A stretch of DNA of 64,000 nucleotides from Halogranum amylolyticum (lineage in GTDB: Archaea > Halobacteriota > Halobacteria > Halobacteriales > Haloferacaceae), in contig NZ_FODV01000016.1 of the NCBI RefSeq assembly GCF_900110465.1, positions 18,464 to 82,463 of the forward strand, written 5' to 3'. Positions 7,970-16,253 of the stretch are shown piece by piece; positions within the stretch are counted from its first letter, which is position 1, and each line of letters starts with the position of its first letter. Under the pieces are notes generated by a model. That model did not search any database. It was not told where the DNA came from and saw only the letters and a list, made by a program, of their open reading frames with translations. Both the position numbers and the translations under genes were made by a program.

Positions 7970-10900
7970 ATGCCGAAAGGAAGGGACTGCATGAGTACAA
8001 CACCAGTCTCCCTCGATCTCGACCGGCGCTCGTTCATGAAGGCGAGCGCACTTGCGGGAGCAGTAGCGTTGGGCGGTGGCGGTGTGGGGCAGGCACTCGC
8101 GCAAGGAGACGACGAGGTCGACGGAACAGATACGGAAGGAGAACTGACAAAGACCATCTGCAACTTCTGTGCAGTCGGGTGTGGGTTCCGGGGCGAACGC
8201 AAGGGGAACGCGTTCGTCGGCCAGGAGCCGTGGCACGAACATCCGGTCAATAACGGGGCACTCTGTTCGAAGGGTGCCGCCATCTACGGGAGTGAACACT
8301 CCGAACGACGGCTCAAACACCCGCTTCAGAAGGTAGATGGAGCGTGGCAGAAGGTCTCGTGGGACAACGCCTACGAGCGGATAACGTCGGAAATCGAACG
8401 CGTCTGGGAAGAGCATAGCCGTGAGAGCGTCATGCTTCTCGGCAGTGCCCACCACGCCAACGAGGAAGCGTACGCGATACGGAAACTCGCGGCGTTCATG
8501 GGCACGAACAACGTCGACCATCAGGCGCGTATCTGTCACTCGACGACCGTCGCCGGCCTCGCCAACACATGGGGCTACGGCGCGATGACGAACACGATCA
8601 ACGACTATCGGAACTTCGATCTCAACATCATCATCGGACAGAACCCCGCAGAGGCTCACCCCATCGCGATGCAGCACATCCTCGAGGGGCAGAAGCGTGG
8701 CGGCACCATCGCCTCGGTAGACGCACGCTTCACGAAGACGTCCGCACACGCCGACCACTTCTACCGCATCCGTCCCGGGACCGACGTCGCCCTCATGATG
8801 GGGCTCCTCTGGTATCTCCGCGAGCAGGACGAACTCGCCATGGGCGGGAGCGACGAGACGGGACAGAACATGCTCGACGACCGAGTGACCGGATGGCCGG
8901 ACGTCGACGCGGAACTCGACAGGTACGACCTCGAGACGGTCGCAGACATCACCTGGATATCCGAGGAGGATCTCCGACAACTGGGTGACCTCATCATCGA
9001 GAACAAACCGAACGTCCAAATCGAGTGGGCGATGGGCGGAACCCAGCACAACAACGGGACGCAGAACATCCGGTCGTACGCGCTGCTCTCGCTTGCATCG
9101 GGCAGCTCGGCGCGCTCGGGTGGCGGTCTACAGGTGATGCGGGGTCACTCGAACGTCCAGGGTGCGACCGACCTGGCAGTAGCGAGTCACATCCTACCGG
9201 GTTACTACCCCCTCTCGCCCGGCGGCTGGTCATGGTGGGCTGACGTGTGGGACAGGAGTCCTTACACCAGCGGTTCGACGAGTTTCCAGAGCCTCTACGA
9301 CAAGTTCGACCTGATGCCCGAAGACAAGTACGTCCGGCAGAGTCCCACTGCCGAGGGCACGGAGGACATCGACACGTCGTTCCCGGCGGACAATTCGATG
9401 ATGTTCCAGAACGGGCTGACCGTGGCCAGATGGTTCGAGGCCGCGCTCCCGCAGGAGCAACGGCTCCACGAGACGCCGATTTACCAGCCAGATGAGGTCA
9501 AAATCGCCTTCTTCTGGGGACACTCGACGAATTCGATCAGCGAGATGCGTCGGATGAAAGACGCGATGGAGAACATCGACCTTCTCGTCATCGTCGACCT
9601 GTTCCCGTCGCTCGCCAGCGTCCTCGCGGACCGCGACGACGATATCATCCTCCTCCCCTGTGCGAGCCAGTACGAACACCACCGCTCGGTGACCAACTCT
9701 CACCGTTCGGTGCAGTGGTCTGAGCCAGTTCGTCCGCCCTCGCACAACACGAAACCGGATCTGCAGATCATGCAGGAACTGGCCGACCGACTTGGGTTCG
9801 GCGAGCACTTCAACTGGGGGACGGGTCCGGAGATCTACAGTGGTCGATCGACCTACGAAGACGTGCTGCGCGAGGTCAACCTCGGGACGATGACCATCGG
9901 CTATCGGCAGGACCCAGAGCGGCTCCAACAGCATCTTGAGTACGATTGGGCGTTCTCGACGGAGAACCTGCGAGCCGAGAAGCCAGGCCTGCCCGTGTCG
10001 GGCGACTACTGGATGCTTCCGTGGCCGTGCTGGGGCGAAGGGCATCCTGGAACACCCATCATCTGGCGCGACGACCTCGACCCACGTGAAGGGGGGCAAG
10101 ACTTCCGCACCCGATGGGGCGTCCGGGCACCCACCAGCGAGGAGTGGGAAGCGATGCCGACCGACGAGCCGTATCCGTTTGAACAGACGGTCTCCCAGCA
10201 GGGAGAGGACGGTCTGAGCCTCATCCGGGAGCCGTACAACCCAGATTGGTCGAACGGGGAGGTTCAGGGTATCCCAGAGTACCCCGGGTGGAAGACGACG
10301 TTCCCGGAGAACCTCGAGAACTCCGACGAACTACCGTTGCCATTCGAGTACGCGCTCGACCCGACCAAATCGGTCTACGACGCAGCACAGGCGTTGGTCG
10401 ACCAGGGCATCAAATCCGAGGACGAACTCGGGATGCCTCTGAGCGAGTGGGAGCAGTACGACTTCAAACAGTCCGACCCACCCACCGGTCGTGGTCGAGC
10501 ACGGGCAGTCGTGTGGAACTTCCTCGACAAGGTACCGGTTCACCGCGAACCTATCGAGAGTCCGCGTCCGGACCTGGTCGAACAGTGGCCCGCAAACGGC
10601 CAGCAGCGGAACTTCTACCGGCTGGACCAGAACAACGCCTTAGAGCAACGGCGGGCCACTGCCGCAGCAGCACAGCAGGGGATGGACACGATCATGACGA
10701 CCGGACGGCAGGTCGAACACCAGGGCGGCGGTTCGGAATCGCGCTCGAACGTGTTCCTCGCCGACCTGCAACCACACATGTACGTCGAAATCAACCCGAC
10801 GATGGCTGAGAACCTCGGCGTCGACGGTGGTGAACTCGTGGTCGTCTCGACGACGGACCGTGGGTCGGTGTTGGTGAAGGCACGGGTGACGAACCGCCCC

Positions 10901-11209
10901 AGCGAGAAGGAGGTGTTCCTGCCGTTCCACTGGGGTGGCGTTTTCCAGGGCACGAGTCTCGAAGACGAGTACCCCGACGGCTACGCCCCGTTCGCCATCG
11001 GTGACAGCGTCAACAGCATCACCTCGCGGGGATACGACGTCGAGACCCAGATGCAGGAGACGAAAGCGGCGATGGTCAAAGTGCAGAAGGCAACCCCGTC
11101 GCTCCTGCAGGAACTCGGCATGGACGTCGACCTCGAGTTCCCGCAGGACCGCGAGGGATTCGGTCAGCAGAAGAACTTCGACGTCCGTGACCACCGGACG
11201 GTACAATGA
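7970..11209 (+). CDS. Formate dehydrogenase alpha (molybdopterin) subunit, Tat-exported, Cys form
   Basis: The 1079-residue molybdopterin oxidoreductase has a Tat signal (DRRSFMKASALAG) and a 4Fe-4S motif (about C64, C67, C71, C99). The active-site segment QARICHSTTVAGLANTWGYG places Cys189 where E. coli FdnG has selenocysteine, next to the invariant His. The GAMTN stretch right after it is typical of formate dehydrogenase. The C-terminal molydopterin-dinucleotide domain (VFLPFHWGG) is present, so the protein is full length. It should oxidise formate to CO2 outside the membrane and pass electrons to the FeS and cytochrome b subunits downstream. An internal ATG at 7991, preceded by GGAAGG, is an equally credible start. 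Confidence 0.9.
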   Translation: MPKGRDCMSTTPVSLDLDRRSFMKASALAGAVALGGGGVGQALAQGDDEVDGTDTEGELTKTICNFCAVGCGFRGERKGNAFVGQEPWHEHPVNNGALCSKGAAIYGSEHSERRLKHPLQKVDGAWQKVSWDNAYERITSEIERVWEEHSRESVMLLGSAHHANEEAYAIRKLAAFMGTNNVDHQARICHSTTVAGLANTWGYGAMTNTINDYRNFDLNIIIGQNPAEAHPIAMQHILEGQKRGGTIASVDARFTKTSAHADHFYRIRPGTDVALMMGLLWYLREQDELAMGGSDETGQNMLDDRVTGWPDVDAELDRYDLETVADITWISEEDLRQLGDLIIENKPNVQIEWAMGGTQHNNGTQNIRSYALLSLASGSSARSGGGLQVMRGHSNVQGATDLAVASHILPGYYPLSPGGWSWWADVWDRSPYTSGSTSFQSLYDKFDLMPEDKYVRQSPTAEGTEDIDTSFPADNSMMFQNGLTVARWFEAALPQEQRLHETPIYQPDEVKIAFFWGHSTNSISEMRRMKDAMENIDLLVIVDLFPSLASVLADRDDDIILLPCASQYEHHRSVTNSHRSVQWSEPVRPPSHNTKPDLQIMQELADRLGFGEHFNWGTGPEIYSGRSTYEDVLREVNLGTMTIGYRQDPERLQQHLEYDWAFSTENLRAEKPGLPVSGDYWMLPWPCWGEGHPGTPIIWRDDLDPREGGQDFRTRWGVRAPTSEEWEAMPTDEPYPFEQTVSQQGEDGLSLIREPYNPDWSNGEVQGIPEYPGWKTTFPENLENSDELPLPFEYALDPTKSVYDAAQALVDQGIKSEDELGMPLSEWEQYDFKQSDPPTGRGRARAVVWNFLDKVPVHREPIESPRPDLVEQWPANGQQRNFYRLDQNNALEQRRATAAAAQQGMDTIMTTGRQVEHQGGGSESRSNVFLADLQPHMYVEINPTMAENLGVDGGELVVVSTTDRGSVLVKARVTNRPSEKEVFLPFHWGGVFQGTSLEDEYPDGYAPFAIGDSVNSITSRGYDVETQMQETKAAMVKVQKATPSLLQELGMDVDLEFPQDREGFGQQKNFDVRDHRTVQ

Positions 11210-11220
11210 GGTGAGTTAGT

Positions 11221-11886
11221 ATGTCAAAATCATCCAAAGAAGTGATGGGACAGGGCGTCATGAGCGTCGGCGAGGGAACACGAATCTTCCCCGACGTCGA
11301 GGCGTGCATCGACTGCGGTGGCTGCGTCGTAGCCTGTAAACGGACGTGGGATATCCCACGTGACGAACAGCGCATCAGCATCGCGACGATGTTGGAAGGA
11401 GAGGAGGCGGCCGCCGGCTTGAACGCAAACAGCGCAACGGCGCTCCAGCAGGGTCAGTCACCCGGTGAGACGAGTATCCCGATGCAGTGTTATCACTGCT
11501 CGAACGCACCCTGCGTGTCGGTCTGTCCGACCGACTCCCTCCTCAAGACCGAGGGGGATTTCGTCGAGGTTCGCGACGACCTCTGTATCGGCTGTCAGTA
11601 CTGCCTGTCCGCGTGCCCCTTCGGGGCACCGCAGTTCCCCGAGTCCGACGACGGCGTAGCGCAACTGTTCGGCACGGGCGGGACGATGGACAAGTGCACG
11701 ATGTGCGAGGAACGGCAGGACGTCGGCAAGGGGCCCGCCTGTGCAGAAGAGTGTTCGACCAATGCCATCCTCGTCGGGACTGCGGGCGACATCGCAGACG
11801 AACTCGAAAAGCGCGGAAGCGCGTCGTTCTTCAACGACGTCGCGATGGACATTATCTTCGGTGACGATGCGGAGGTGTTCGCATGA
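11221..11886 (+). CDS. Formate dehydrogenase beta (four-cluster ferredoxin) subunit
   Basis: The 221-residue product has four cysteine clusters in DmsB/FdnH order: CIDCGGCVVACKR, CYHCSNAPCVSVCPTD, CIGCQYCLSACPFGAP, and CTMCEERQ...CAEECSTNAI. It carries electrons from the alpha subunit to the cytochrome. Unlike E. coli FdnH it has no C-terminal membrane helix. The membrane anchor may therefore be supplied by the next gene, whose start overlaps this stop by four bases. It starts 12 bases after the alpha subunit gene. Confidence 0.88.
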   Translation: MSKSSKEVMGQGVMSVGEGTRIFPDVEACIDCGGCVVACKRTWDIPRDEQRISIATMLEGEEAAAGLNANSATALQQGQSPGETSIPMQCYHCSNAPCVSVCPTDSLLKTEGDFVEVRDDLCIGCQYCLSACPFGAPQFPESDDGVAQLFGTGGTMDKCTMCEERQDVGKGPACAEECSTNAILVGTAGDIADELEKRGSASFFNDVAMDIIFGDDAEVFA

Positions 11887-12326
11887 GCGACTCTGACGAC
11901 GGTGGCGACGCTGAACCGTCGGACGAGAGTGAGAGTGCCGAGCAGATAGAACTCCGCGACTACGAGGGGTGGCAGGTGCTCGCGAGCGCGGGTATCGCAC
12001 TCGTCGTGACCGTTCTGACCTTCTGGTGGATTAGTGGCTTCGGAAGCTTCTACGAGACACTCTTCCGTGTCGGACCGACGGTGCCCGGTGGCGGTGTCGG
12101 TGCAGACTGGGTAACCGGAAACACGATCCCGACACTCGACTTCCTGATCGCGCTTATCCACGCGCTGGACGTCATCCTCGGTCTGTTCGTTCTCTTTCTC
12201 GTCTTCCTCCACTGGACGGTGTTCCGCCGTCTCGCAGGCCGGATGCGACGTCCCGGCACTGCCCGAGAGGAGGCCGTCATGACCGATGGCGGAGATGGCA
12301 GGTCGGCCGGAGGTGAGAACCCATGA
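11883..12326 (+). CDS. Two-helix membrane subunit of the formate dehydrogenase operon
   Basis: The 147-residue product has an acidic N-terminus (about 30 residues), a membrane helix at about 38-60 (ALVVTVLTFWWISG), a loop, a second helix at about 90-115, and a polar tail. The ends overlap both neighbours by four bases, so it is translated together with the beta subunit and the cytochrome. I recognise no named family. It may anchor the helix-less beta subunit to the membrane, an inference from position and topology. Confidence 0.68.
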   Translation: MSDSDDGGDAEPSDESESAEQIELRDYEGWQVLASAGIALVVTVLTFWWISGFGSFYETLFRVGPTVPGGGVGADWVTGNTIPTLDFLIALIHALDVILGLFVLFLVFLHWTVFRRLAGRMRRPGTAREEAVMTDGGDGRSAGGENP

Positions 12327-13327
12327 CGACGTTAGACCACGGGAAGTTCACCAAGGTTACGACACTGTTCCACTCTATCCTCGCTTTAGACGTTTTCTTC
12401 CTCTTCTTTAGCGGATACGCTATCATGTTCAACGACGAGCTTTGGTGGTTGATTGCGATGATGGGCGGAAACACGGGGGTGACGGCTGTCCACCGTGTGG
12501 CAGGTCTCGGACTCATCCTGCTCGTCACCTTCTGGATCGCTCTCCAACTTATCTCACCAACTGGTCGAGGGAACTTCCGGGAGGTCGTCCCGACGAACGA
12601 AGACATCGCTGCGTTCGTCCAGGACGTGAAGTTCATGCTTGGACGGGCCGACCAGCGACATCCTGCGGCCCGGCAGTTCGCCGGTTACAGTGCAGACGAG
12701 GTCCCACTGCTATCGTACGTCGGGAAAGGTGTCGTCTGGATCTTCTCGATCGAACTCACCCTCCTCACGATCTCCGGAGTGCTCATCTGGAGTAAGATTG
12801 GGCTCATGGGGCTCTTCCAGACCAAGACGGCAGCGATGGCGTTCGTGGTCTTCCACGGACTGTTGGGCGTCATCATGCTGATGGGGGTCATGTTCCATAT
12901 TTTCGAACACGGCTTCCACCCGGCGTTCTACCCTGTCGAGACCAAAGCGTTCATTCCGAGACGTCTGATTCCCGAATCTCACGACGACGAAGACGAGGAT
13001 GTCGAGGGAACCGGTATCGAGCGTCTGACTCTCTCACCGTCTTGGCGAACCGCCTCGACTATCATGGGTTCGATGGTCGTTGTCGGGATCGCGTCCGTGT
13101 TGATTGGGAGCATCTTCGACGAAGGGTATCCGGTCCCGCGAGAGTTGGCTATCGGAGGTGGTCCCTCGAGCGTGCTGTTGACCATCGGTATCAACGTCGG
13201 AATCCTCGTGCTGTTCGTCGGTATCGTCCTCTCGATTTACGGGAACCTCTTACGAATGCGCTGGGAGGCAGAGCTCGCCGGGGAAAGACGTGTGACGGCC
13301 GACGGGGGAGAACGAGTCGACGATTAG
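12323..13327 (+). CDS. Cytochrome b-type gamma subunit of formate dehydrogenase
   Basis: The 334-residue integral membrane protein resembles FdnI/cytochrome b561-type gamma subunits. Histidines fall in or next to helices where haem ligands are expected: LFHSILALD near residue 17, TAVHRVAGL near 57, VVFHGLLG near 185 and MFHIFEHGFHP near 197. Compared with four-helix FdnI it has an extra C-terminal extension with two more helices (about 250-272 and 284-310). It would take electrons from the FeS subunit and reduce the quinone pool. It is the last gene of the formate dehydrogenase operon and ends 3 bases before a convergent gene. Confidence 0.83.
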   Translation: MTTLDHGKFTKVTTLFHSILALDVFFLFFSGYAIMFNDELWWLIAMMGGNTGVTAVHRVAGLGLILLVTFWIALQLISPTGRGNFREVVPTNEDIAAFVQDVKFMLGRADQRHPAARQFAGYSADEVPLLSYVGKGVVWIFSIELTLLTISGVLIWSKIGLMGLFQTKTAAMAFVVFHGLLGVIMLMGVMFHIFEHGFHPAFYPVETKAFIPRRLIPESHDDEDEDVEGTGIERLTLSPSWRTASTIMGSMVVVGIASVLIGSIFDEGYPVPRELAIGGGPSSVLLTIGINVGILVLFVGIVLSIYGNLLRMRWEAELAGERRVTADGGERVDD

Positions 13328-13329
13328 CA

Positions 13330-13728
13330 TTAGCTCAAGAGGTCCTCCCCTTCTTCCGAGAGTTCGACTGTGACATCTTGCTGTGTCTGGTTCTGAATCT
13401 GATTGAGGTTCCGCGTGAGCACCTCGAGGATGTCCTTCGGCTCGGGGTAGACGAGCATATGGCCGTCCTGATCTTCCATCACCAACTGCGTATCTGCTAA
13501 CACTACCTGGTCGTTCTCGATTCGAGCGACGATGGCGTTCAGCGCTTCCGCACCGCCTGGGTCGCCCTCCTCGACCAAGGTGAGATAGACTGCATCGAGA
13601 CCGATGAGGTCTTTGTACTCACGGACGCAGCGAGCGCAGTCCACCATGTCTCGCGTCACCGCCGTCTTCTGTTCGTTACCGTGCTCTCCCTCGTAGCAGT
13701 GTTTACACGCCCGGAGTTCGAGACGCAT
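13330..13728 (-). CDS. Small conserved protein with CxxC pair motifs
   Basis: Starting at the internal ATG (MRLELRACKHC), the product is 132 residues; a start nine codons upstream at 13755 is possible. It has two cysteine pairs, CKHC and CARC, about 25 residues apart, suggesting a metal or zinc-ribbon site. An alpha/beta body follows, with HMLVYPEPKDILEVL near the C-terminus. It is convergent with the formate dehydrogenase operon. The cysteine pattern and position fit a small redox or regulatory accessory. I do not recognise the family. Confidence 0.6.
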   Translation of the reverse strand: MRLELRACKHCYEGEHGNEQKTAVTRDMVDCARCVREYKDLIGLDAVYLTLVEEGDPGGAEALNAIVARIENDQVVLADTQLVMEDQDGHMLVYPEPKDILEVLTRNLNQIQNQTQQDVTVELSEEGEDLLS

Positions 13729-13884
13729 GTCTACATCTATCAGGTACGGTCGCATTACAATTGCGCCTGGTGGAGAGACGACGGCTGCCTCCTCGGAGAG
13801 GCCTACCGTATCTTACCGGAATCGTGTTGTTCAGCTAACCTGACGAGCCCAACGCTTACCATACCGCATAGTGAATCATTGACT

Positions 13885-14070
13885 ATGGTGGGCGTACTCG
13901 ACGGAGTGTACCTGCTCGCGGTGGTAGCTATGGCTATCGCCGGGATCGGACTACTGGCGCGAACCGTCGCTGACAACTCCGAAAGCGAAAAATCCCAGTG
14001 GCTCGAGTGGGCGTCGTTCAGCGTCGTGGCAGTGTTCCTGCTAGCGCTGGCGATCGAGTTCCTCGCTTGA
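13885..14070 (+). CDS. Small two-helix membrane protein (61 aa)
   Basis: Starting at the ATG at 13885, the product is MVGVLDGVYL, a membrane helix, a short polar loop with ESEKSQWLEW, and a second helix. A longer reading exists from 13681, but its extra residues are neither hydrophobic nor conserved-looking. The gene lies between two minus-strand genes and has its own short upstream gap. The function is unknown. Confidence 0.5.
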   Translation: MVGVLDGVYLLAVVAMAIAGIGLLARTVADNSESEKSQWLEWASFSVVAVFLLALAIEFLA

Positions 14071-14182
14071 GTGGTTTCACTCCCGGGATTCGCAGCGAAG
14101 GAACTTCAGAGCAATCGCTGCACGTCCGATGCGGTGTGAGTCAAACGAGAAAGGGAGTTCCGAGCGGAGACCCAGAGTGCCG

Positions 14183-14542
14183 CTATTCGGGACGGTAGTC
14201 GTCGTAGATTCGATCCATTCGTGCCGCCATCACGAAATCGGTCTTGTGCAGTCCGTCGATCTTGTGAGTCCACATCTCGATGCGAACCTCGCCCCACTTG
14301 AGATGGATATCCGGGTGGTGCCACTCTTCTTCCGCCAGTTCTCCGATCTCATACGTGAATTCGAGTGCATCACGGAAATCATCGAACGCGTATCGTCCCT
14401 CGAGATGATGCTCACGCACTACTTCCCAGACGTTTTGGTTGAGTTCGTCTAAGTACTCCTCGTACGCCGTTTCTGTGAGCGGTTCGTCCTCCGAGGTACA
14501 CGCCACACATTCTTCATCCGCAAGTGGTGATGCCATACCCAA
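14183..14542 (-). CDS. Pterin-4a-carbinolamine dehydratase (PCD/DCoH) family
   Basis: The 119-residue product matches the PCD fold in length and motif: WHHPDIHLKWGEVRIEMWTH contains the catalytic His-His and His residues, followed by HKTDFVMAARMDRIY. Classical PCD recycles the pterin cofactor of aromatic amino acid hydroxylases. A subgroup is found beside molybdenum enzymes and thought to act on molybdopterin. Here no hydroxylase is nearby, but formate dehydrogenase and AOR are, so a molybdopterin-related role is the better inference. Confidence 0.85.
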   Translation of the reverse strand: MGMASPLADEECVACTSEDEPLTETAYEEYLDELNQNVWEVVREHHLEGRYAFDDFRDALEFTYEIGELAEEEWHHPDIHLKWGEVRIEMWTHKIDGLHKTDFVMAARMDRIYDDYRPE

Positions 14543-16231
14543 CTGTACGACTCGCTGGCTCTTGTAGGTTCAGTCCTCCGTGCGGATACGTGGAGTCAAG
14601 TGTCACCCTGAACTGGTCTGGCCCGGCGGACGACCTTGCAGTCGAACGTCTCAGGCGTACAAGCCGTCGGTTGGAGTGCAAAATTCCGAGGATGCTTTGA
14701 ACTACCAGTCTAATTATAGATAAAACGACAGTTCGAACCGGGGGAAACGCTCGCTCACCGAGGGTTCGAACACCAGATGATCTGTCTCGACGAGACGCCC
14801 GTCGTCGCGAGGGACCCGAATTAGACAGTATTGGAAGACGTCTTTTTCTGTACGGTCGTTCTATTAGTACTGATTCAGCAGTCGTTCAAACAGAGTTGAT
14901 TCAGGCTTGTGAAGCATCAAAAGTGGACTCGAGAACGCTTTTCAGTCGACGAGGGAGAGAGACAGAACTCGATCCGAACCCGGTCGTATATCGAGAGTGT
15001 CATTACGAAATTAGGTATGTAATGTCCTTCGGCCGTTGAACTTCCTGCTTACCAAACCGTATAATAAATTATTAATCTATTAACGAGAGAACCCCGGTCA
15101 CATTCCAGTCAGCAAATCGACACCGTCGGAGTCGGAACCTCTGGGCGTTGGGGGTATAACTGTTTTTATGAGTGTAGAGGTTCAATATCTGTCCCCTTAG
15201 CTAAAGTACCGTCGGTAGCGGTAACTGTTTGTACCGATAAGTGGACATTCGGCTACTACGATATCCGACATTTGAAAATATCTGACATTTGTCTGGTTTG
15301 TAACTCAGGTAGCGAATATAGTCGTCACCTGTAGCAAAGCGGTTACCGGTGCTGTGAACATACTCATTCAGATTAGATCGAATTAACATGTTCGAGGCAG
15401 CGGGCGTATTTTGTGTTCTAAGCGCCCAAATGAATATTCCTACGGATGTATCGTTCGCAAAATAGTACACGAATCAGCTGCCGTCTAATTTGTTTCGTCT
15501 ACTAGCGACCGATTTGTCGTCCGTTCGGCAGCCGTAGTCATCATTATCGTTGTACGATGTATTAACAAGGAAACAAACAGGAGCGTCCCCCTTGGTCGTA
15601 GTTTTGCACACAGGAGAACTCACATATTGCCTATTCTACATTCAATCTTATAATTTATAACTAAGAAAAAGTGTCAGAAGGTCATTTCTCATGAGGACCG
15701 TCTGTACTCGAACATCCAAATCACTGTGATAATACGTCTATATTCACATGCACGACATTCATCCATTTCCTTACTACTGTTCAGGTGACCACTTTTTTGA
15801 ATGTTATCACATGCTATCTGTGCTGCCGTCCGTACCGAGTCAGCAGCAGGGTCTCCTCGACCGTCAGAGGCGCTTGCATATGTTATATAGTTGTGAGCTA
15901 CCCACCCTACCGCTCGCCTAACGGCTCGCAGTTGAGGGTGTCGTCAGAACTCAAAGAGTTCTGACTGCCAACCAGAAGTCTCTGACTTCTGGTGATGGGG
16001 CTTCCTGCTTCGATAACGCGCTTTGCAGGAACCGAAGTGGTTCCCGTAGGGAGCGCAGTCTCTACAGGCGTTACCGAATCGCGACGCGATTCGTTCGCAC
16101 ACCATAAATAAAGATTTCTGGTGACGTTGATCCGGAACGTCCAGAGTAGTCGGTAGCTAAACCTTCAGTTCGATCCCAGTCGCCAAACTGACTTGAACAG
16201 TAGTCATATTTCACCCGAAGTTTGAGACACC
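14543..16231. other. 1.7-kb A+T-rich region without a convincing gene
   Basis: No reading frame here looks like a haloarchaeal protein. The 89-codon frame at 15201-15470 on the minus strand lacks acidic composition and is probably chance. Composition falls well below that of the formate block, especially at 14,990-15,880, with runs such as AATAAATTATTAATCTATTAACGAG. The last 300 bases contain the hairpin cluster described separately. The stretch looks like decayed or foreign DNA marking the edge of the metabolic block. Confidence 0.5.
15943..16100 (+). repeat. Hairpin cluster resembling an IS200/IS605 (TnpB-type) element end
   Basis: There are two perfect hairpins in a row: GTCAGAACTC-AAA-GAGTTCTGAC (15943-15965) and CCAGAAGTC-TCT-GACTTCTGG (15972-15992). 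They are followed by GGGGCTTCCTGCTTCG, a GGAACC/GGTTCC stem, and GGAGCGCAGTCTCTACAGG. Haloarchaeal TnpB-type elements carry closely similar structured ends, from which the guide RNA of the nuclease is made. No tnpB or tnpA is present beside it, so this is either an orphan end, a MITE or a free-standing guide-like RNA. The identification rests on remembered family ends, not a search. Confidence 0.45.
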
Positions 16232-16253
16232 ATGAGGAAAGACATCATGTCGA

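Noticed and set aside
15201..15470. An 89-codon minus-strand reading frame in the A+T-rich region
   Set aside because: It has non-acidic, aromatic-rich composition unlike haloarchaeal proteins and no promoter or neighbours, so it is likely chance.
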